Below are positions 60,580 to 64,000 of a stretch of 64,000 nucleotides of DNA, piece after piece; position 1 is the first letter of the stretch, and every line of letters begins with the position of its first letter. The notes under the pieces are model-generated. The model was not told where the DNA came from, made no database searches, and saw nothing but the letters and a program-made list of their open reading frames with translations. Both the position numbers and the translations under genes were made by a program. Origin of the DNA: an uncultured Treponema sp. (lineage in GTDB: Bacteria; Spirochaetota; Spirochaetia; Treponematales; Treponemataceae); assembly GCF_945873775.1 (NCBI RefSeq), contig NZ_CAMCEC010000001.1, forward strand, positions 186,001 to 250,000. The letters are read 5' to 3'.

Positions 60580-63057
60580 CTAGCGGTTTGTCATGCTGAA
60601 GGAAAGAACGAAATTCCAGTTTTTTCTCCAGTTGTAATCTCCGTCTCCGTCCTGATCAGTGAACACAGGAGAACCGTCTTTGATTTTAAATGTGTTTGCA
60701 AACAACAGACGCAAAGGAAACTGCTGAATAGAAAATCTAAAGCTCGGACCAAAACTAAAGTACCAGTCATCTTCTTTTAAATTAAAGAACTGATAAGGCT
60801 CATCTGTAATTGCAACTGCATCGCCCCAAAGGTCAAGCGAGAAAATTCCCGGAATCACAGGCATTCTAAGTTCAAGTGAATTGCACCACAAAGCTTTTCC
60901 GCGGCCTTTGTCTGAATTGTAAATTGTCCATCCGCGTCCATTGAACATTCCGTCTATATAAAGCTGGTTGTTCTTTTTTATTGTTGAATCCAAAGCCGAG
61001 AACTGGAACGAAAGTCCAGAATATCCCATAAGAACAAGCTTCAATGCCCAGCTGTCTGTTATAGGTTTATTTACAAGAGTGAAATATTTTTCAGCCTTTG
61101 TATCTGTGCGCAAATAAAATTCTGTTTCTCCCCAGTCAGGAGCAAAAGGTAAAAATCCTTCATGAACAAGTCCGTACCAAGAAAGACGCTGGCTTGCAAA
61201 CCATCCGCTTGAAGGATCCCACGAAATGTTTCTTCCGTCCATAGAAAATGAAGTCCAGATAGAATTGCGAGGCTCCCAGTTATCCGAATACTGGCTTATT
61301 GAAGTATCATAAGGAATCCAAAGCGAATCATCGTAAAGGTTGTTAATAAGGCTACTCGTAACGCCGCCAGAAAGTGTAAGAATCGCAAAGTTCGGAGTCC
61401 AGCGATGACCTAAAGAAAGTCCAAGGCTAAACTGATTCTGCTCATACTGCATATAATAATAGTCATTGTCAATGTCGCCGCTCGGAAGAATCTTATCCCT
61501 TAAAGCGTAATTGTTTGAATGAGAATAACTAAGAGAAATATTTGTGCTTATAGGTTTGTTGAAAAGCCAGCTCTGTCCATAACTTAAAGAAACAGACTGC
61601 TCATTTGTGGAAAGTGTTGTTCCAATAGAAGCAAGTTTTCCTTCGCCAAAAATATTTGAATCCTGAATTCTTGCAGTAAGCGCAATCGGAATTTCTCCAG
61701 GATCTGAAACTCCGCTAAACGTAAATCCAAAGTCAAGAGAAGTCGTGCTCTGCTCTTCCACAGTGAAAACAATATCAACAAGATTTTCTTCTGAGCCTTG
61801 AAGAACTTCCGGGGAAACAGCAGAAAAATACTGAAGGTTGTAAAGATTTCTCATTCCGTTTGAAATTTTTGCATTTGAAAAAATATCGCCTTCTTCAATC
61901 GGAATTTCACGGCGGATAACAAAATCCTTTGTTTTTTCATTTCCTTTTATAAGAATATTTTCAATATGGCTTCTAGGATTTTCTTGGATTCTGATTGTAT
62001 ATGAAATAACCTTGGATTCTGCATCTTTATTTATATCAGTTGCAAACCTGTTTGATGTATAGCCGTTTTCATAGTACAAGTTCTGAATATTCATTCTTGT
62101 TTCTTGAAATTTTGTTTCGTTGTAAACCGCGCCAGTTTTCAGGGTAACGAGATTTTCAAGTTCTTCTGTTGTAAAAACATGGTTTCCGTCAAAAGTAATT
62201 CCGCCGAAGTTATACTGAATTCCTTCCTGAATTTCAAAAGTTATTTCAATTTCCTCGCGGTTCTTTTTTTCATTGTACGAAGTTTGTTGATCAATATTTA
62301 CAACTTTTGCATCTGCATATCCGCGGTTCTGATAATAAGCAACAATTGCTCTGGAATCCGCAGACAAAGATGATTCTTGAAACGAGCCTTTCTTAAAAAG
62401 TCCAGCTTCTTTTAATGAGATTTTTCCTTTGAGAGTTTTTGAAGAAACAACTTGATTTCCTGCAAAGCCAATGCTCTTTACAACTGTCTGCCGGCCTTCC
62501 CTGATTTTGAAAGTAACATAAGCTCCGTCGTCTCGCATTTCAAAAGAAGATTCCACGGAGATTTTTGTATAGCCTTTTTCAATGTAATAATTTCTGATGG
62601 CTCTTTCATCTTCAAGAACTTTGCTTTCTACAAAAATGTCTTTTGCCTTTAAGGAAATTTTTGACTTTAAATCAGCGTCATGAATGTATCTGTTCCCGTC
62701 AAAATTCAGTTTCATAACGACAGGACGTTCAACAACACTCAATATAAGATTTACAGTTTTTCCATTGTCGGCATTTTTTGCAGCCTTGATTTCAACATCA
62801 TCAAAATATTCAAGTGAAAAAACTCTGTCATAAAGCTCGCTGATTAAATCATCAGAAAAAGGCTTGCTTATAAAACTGCTTGTAACGCCGTCCAAGTCGC
62901 CTTGCTTTACATTTTTCAGATTGTCAAAAACTATATTTTTTATAGGCTTTCCGTAAAACCAGTCTTCCGAATCTGTCTGAGAAAAAACAGGAGCAGCAGA
63001 AAAAATCGCCGCAACACAAAAAACAGCAAACACAAAAAAAGTGTTCTTAACGCGCAT
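60580..63057 (-). CDS. bamA: Outer membrane protein assembly factor BamA
   Basis: 825 aa. Signal peptide (VFAVFCVAAIFSAAPVFSQ), five POTRA modules (about residues 35-430; e.g. VKSIGFAGNQVVSSKTLKGKI, YNFGGITFDGNHVFTTEELENL and IENILIKGNEKTKDFVIRREI), then a 16-strand barrel to the end with the closing WNFVLSFSMTNR. It inserts beta-barrel proteins. The pallidum orthologue is TP0326 (Tp92), a well-known antigen. Neighbours tamB and skp form the same outer-membrane biogenesis cluster. Confidence 0.96.
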   Translation of the reverse strand: MRVKNTFFVFAVFCVAAIFSAAPVFSQTDSEDWFYGKPIKNIVFDNLKNVKQGDLDGVTSSFISKPFSDDLISELYDRVFSLEYFDDVEIKAAKNADNGKTVNLILSVVERPVVMKLNFDGNRYIHDADLKSKISLKAKDIFVESKVLEDERAIRNYYIEKGYTKISVESSFEMRDDGAYVTFKIREGRQTVVKSIGFAGNQVVSSKTLKGKISLKEAGLFKKGSFQESSLSADSRAIVAYYQNRGYADAKVVNIDQQTSYNEKKNREEIEITFEIQEGIQYNFGGITFDGNHVFTTEELENLVTLKTGAVYNETKFQETRMNIQNLYYENGYTSNRFATDINKDAESKVISYTIRIQENPRSHIENILIKGNEKTKDFVIRREIPIEEGDIFSNAKISNGMRNLYNLQYFSAVSPEVLQGSEENLVDIVFTVEEQSTTSLDFGFTFSGVSDPGEIPIALTARIQDSNIFGEGKLASIGTTLSTNEQSVSLSYGQSWLFNKPISTNISLSYSHSNNYALRDKILPSGDIDNDYYYMQYEQNQFSLGLSLGHRWTPNFAILTLSGGVTSSLINNLYDDSLWIPYDTSISQYSDNWEPRNSIWTSFSMDGRNISWDPSSGWFASQRLSWYGLVHEGFLPFAPDWGETEFYLRTDTKAEKYFTLVNKPITDSWALKLVLMGYSGLSFQFSALDSTIKKNNQLYIDGMFNGRGWTIYNSDKGRGKALWCNSLELRMPVIPGIFSLDLWGDAVAITDEPYQFFNLKEDDWYFSFGPSFRFSIQQFPLRLLFANTFKIKDGSPVFTDQDGDGDYNWRKNWNFVLSFSMTNR

Positions 63058-63078
63058 AAAATAAAGTCCTCTATATCG

Positions 63079-64000
63079 TTAGAATGATACACGCCATGAC
63101 AGTGTAATAGAAGTTGCCTGTGTCCACGATTGCTGGAGCTCGCCCAAGTCAGGAGCAAAATTCCATCTTATGTTGGCAAAAGGCGCTTCAAATTCCAAAC
63201 CGATTTCCGGCTGAAAAACAAGACCGCTGCCAGAAACTCCGCCAGAATCAACTTTAGTCTTGTCATAAGTCCAATGCAGCAAAGCATCAGCATAAATGTC
63301 ATTGCCGAAGTATTTACCAATATAAACAGTCGAATTGTCAAATAAGTTACCAATTATAGAATTATTATCAGAAGCTCTGTTCATATTGAGTCCCTGCATA
63401 ATTGAATTCTGCAGGATAGTGGTTCTGACAGAAAATATATCAAAATTACTCAAATCACGCAATGCACTTTCAATTTTTCTAAGAAGCGTAACCTGAACTC
63501 CATAATCGCCTGCCGCAACAAGAAAGTTTCCAACAGAAGACGCATCGCCTGAAGCAATCTGCCCCAAAATTTCCATAATTTCATTTTCAGATTTTGCAGG
63601 ACTAGAAGAAAGAACCGCATTGAATCTTGAAATATTCTGAGAAATTGCGGAAAGCGTGATTGTAACAGGATCACCGTTTGTATCGTGCTCACGAGTTTCC
63701 GCGCGTACAGTTATAACAGGATCAAATTTATTCTGGGTTTCATCCAAAATCAGCTGGCCTTGCTTAAGATAAAAGTTCCGGCTTAAATATGAAACTTCTC
63801 CTCCGCGCAAAACAATGTCGCCTTTTATTCCCCAAAGTCCAGTCGCGGTATCAGCATTTACAGAAATCGGAGTTGATGGAGCAACAAGGCTTCTAACCAG
63901 CGGATTTATTGCAATCTGAACTTTTCTTCCAATCATCAAATCCAAGTTTATGGAAAAGTCAATGTCATTTGACGCGGCAGGCTTTTTCTTCTGATTAAAA
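63079..64000 (-). CDS. tamB: C-terminal part of TamB-family translocation and assembly module (partial)
   Basis: The frame stays open to the right edge and ends 21 bases before bamA. The visible about 307 residues contain the typical DUF490 end: GLWGIKGDIVLRGGEVSYLSR with NFYLKQGQLILDETQ, VTIRAETREHD-like strands, IMEILGQIASGDASS, and the C-terminal beta segment LSWRVSF. TamB is a long beta-rich inner-membrane protein that bridges the periplasm to the outer-membrane assembly machine and moves lipids or autotransporters. The N-terminal membrane anchor lies beyond the window. Confidence 0.9.
   Translation of the reverse strand, partial: FNQKKKPAASNDIDFSINLDLMIGRKVQIAINPLVRSLVAPSTPISVNADTATGLWGIKGDIVLRGGEVSYLSRNFYLKQGQLILDETQNKFDPVITVRAETREHDTNGDPVTITLSAISQNISRFNAVLSSSPAKSENEIMEILGQIASGDASSVGNFLVAAGDYGVQVTLLRKIESALRDLSNFDIFSVRTTILQNSIMQGLNMNRASDNNSIIGNLFDNSTVYIGKYFGNDIYADALLHWTYDKTKVDSGGVSGSGLVFQPEIGLEFEAPFANIRWNFAPDLGELQQSWTQATSITLSWRVSF

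Overview
The window reads as a spirochaete chromosome, almost certainly a Treponema. The evidence is the tamB-bamA-skp-mutS order, a cytidylate kinase fused to ribosomal protein S1, a DUF115 motility-associated protein, PEGA and DUF115 families, and an AT-leaning genome. The species is not identifiable by reading alone. The window has two very different halves.

Positions 1 to about 16,078 are an integrated element whose left end lies outside the window. It starts with phage-like genes: the end of one structural gene, a 469-residue structural-type protein, and a P4/D5-type primase-helicase. From 3,778 to 14,378 follows an AT-rich cargo of at least 14 genes on the + strand: two DnaB-C-domain-like ATPases, a metallophosphoesterase, membrane proteins, two small Cys-rich zinc-binding proteins, a possible uracil-DNA-glycosylase-fold protein, a DEDDh exonuclease, an AAA+ ATPase and, last, a WYL-domain regulator. 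Six copies of one partly palindromic site, (GGTC)TATCA-N5-TGATAGACC, lie upstream of the transcription units, always 16-17 nt before a -10 box. The fullest palindrome is in front of the WYL gene itself. This looks like an autoregulated cargo regulon, and a candidate uncharacterised defence or stress system. After it come about 1.6 kb without genes, packed with hairpins and repeats. The element ends in the 3' half of a tRNA-Lys(UUU) gene (16,037-16,078) followed by that tRNA's terminator, as expected of an attR site.

Positions 16,080 to 64,000 are core chromosome. In order: radical SAM/B12 protein and EF-G (-); degenerate HD-GYP response regulator, NAD synthetase and rlmJ (+); a long minus-strand run of lipoprotein, TPR protein, sigma-54 activator, cmk-rpsA fusion, rluB, scpB, scpA, folK and recA; a gene-poor stretch with direct repeats and the 3' remnant of an FGE-sulfatase-type gene; ferredoxin, M23 peptidase, PEGA protein, a candidate small RNA with a C-rich loop and trpR (+); IMP cyclohydrolase (-); a PpiD/SurA-like foldase and a DUF115 protein (+); lepA, an HtrA-like lipoprotein, a large EF-hand-like periplasmic protein, tilS, rplY, tRNA-Gln, spoVG and ispE (-); a very acidic small protein (+); then a minus-strand series: HD protein, coiled-coil protein, recN, nadK, an aminotransferase-fold protein, cheW, comF, mutS, skp, bamA and the 3' part of tamB.

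The core genes are grouped by function: chromosome maintenance (recA, scpAB, recN, mutS), translation (EF-G, lepA, S1, L25, tilS, tRNA-Gln), cofactor synthesis (nadE, nadK, folK) and outer-membrane assembly (tamB, bamA, skp). Overlapping stop and start codons show that many are translationally coupled.
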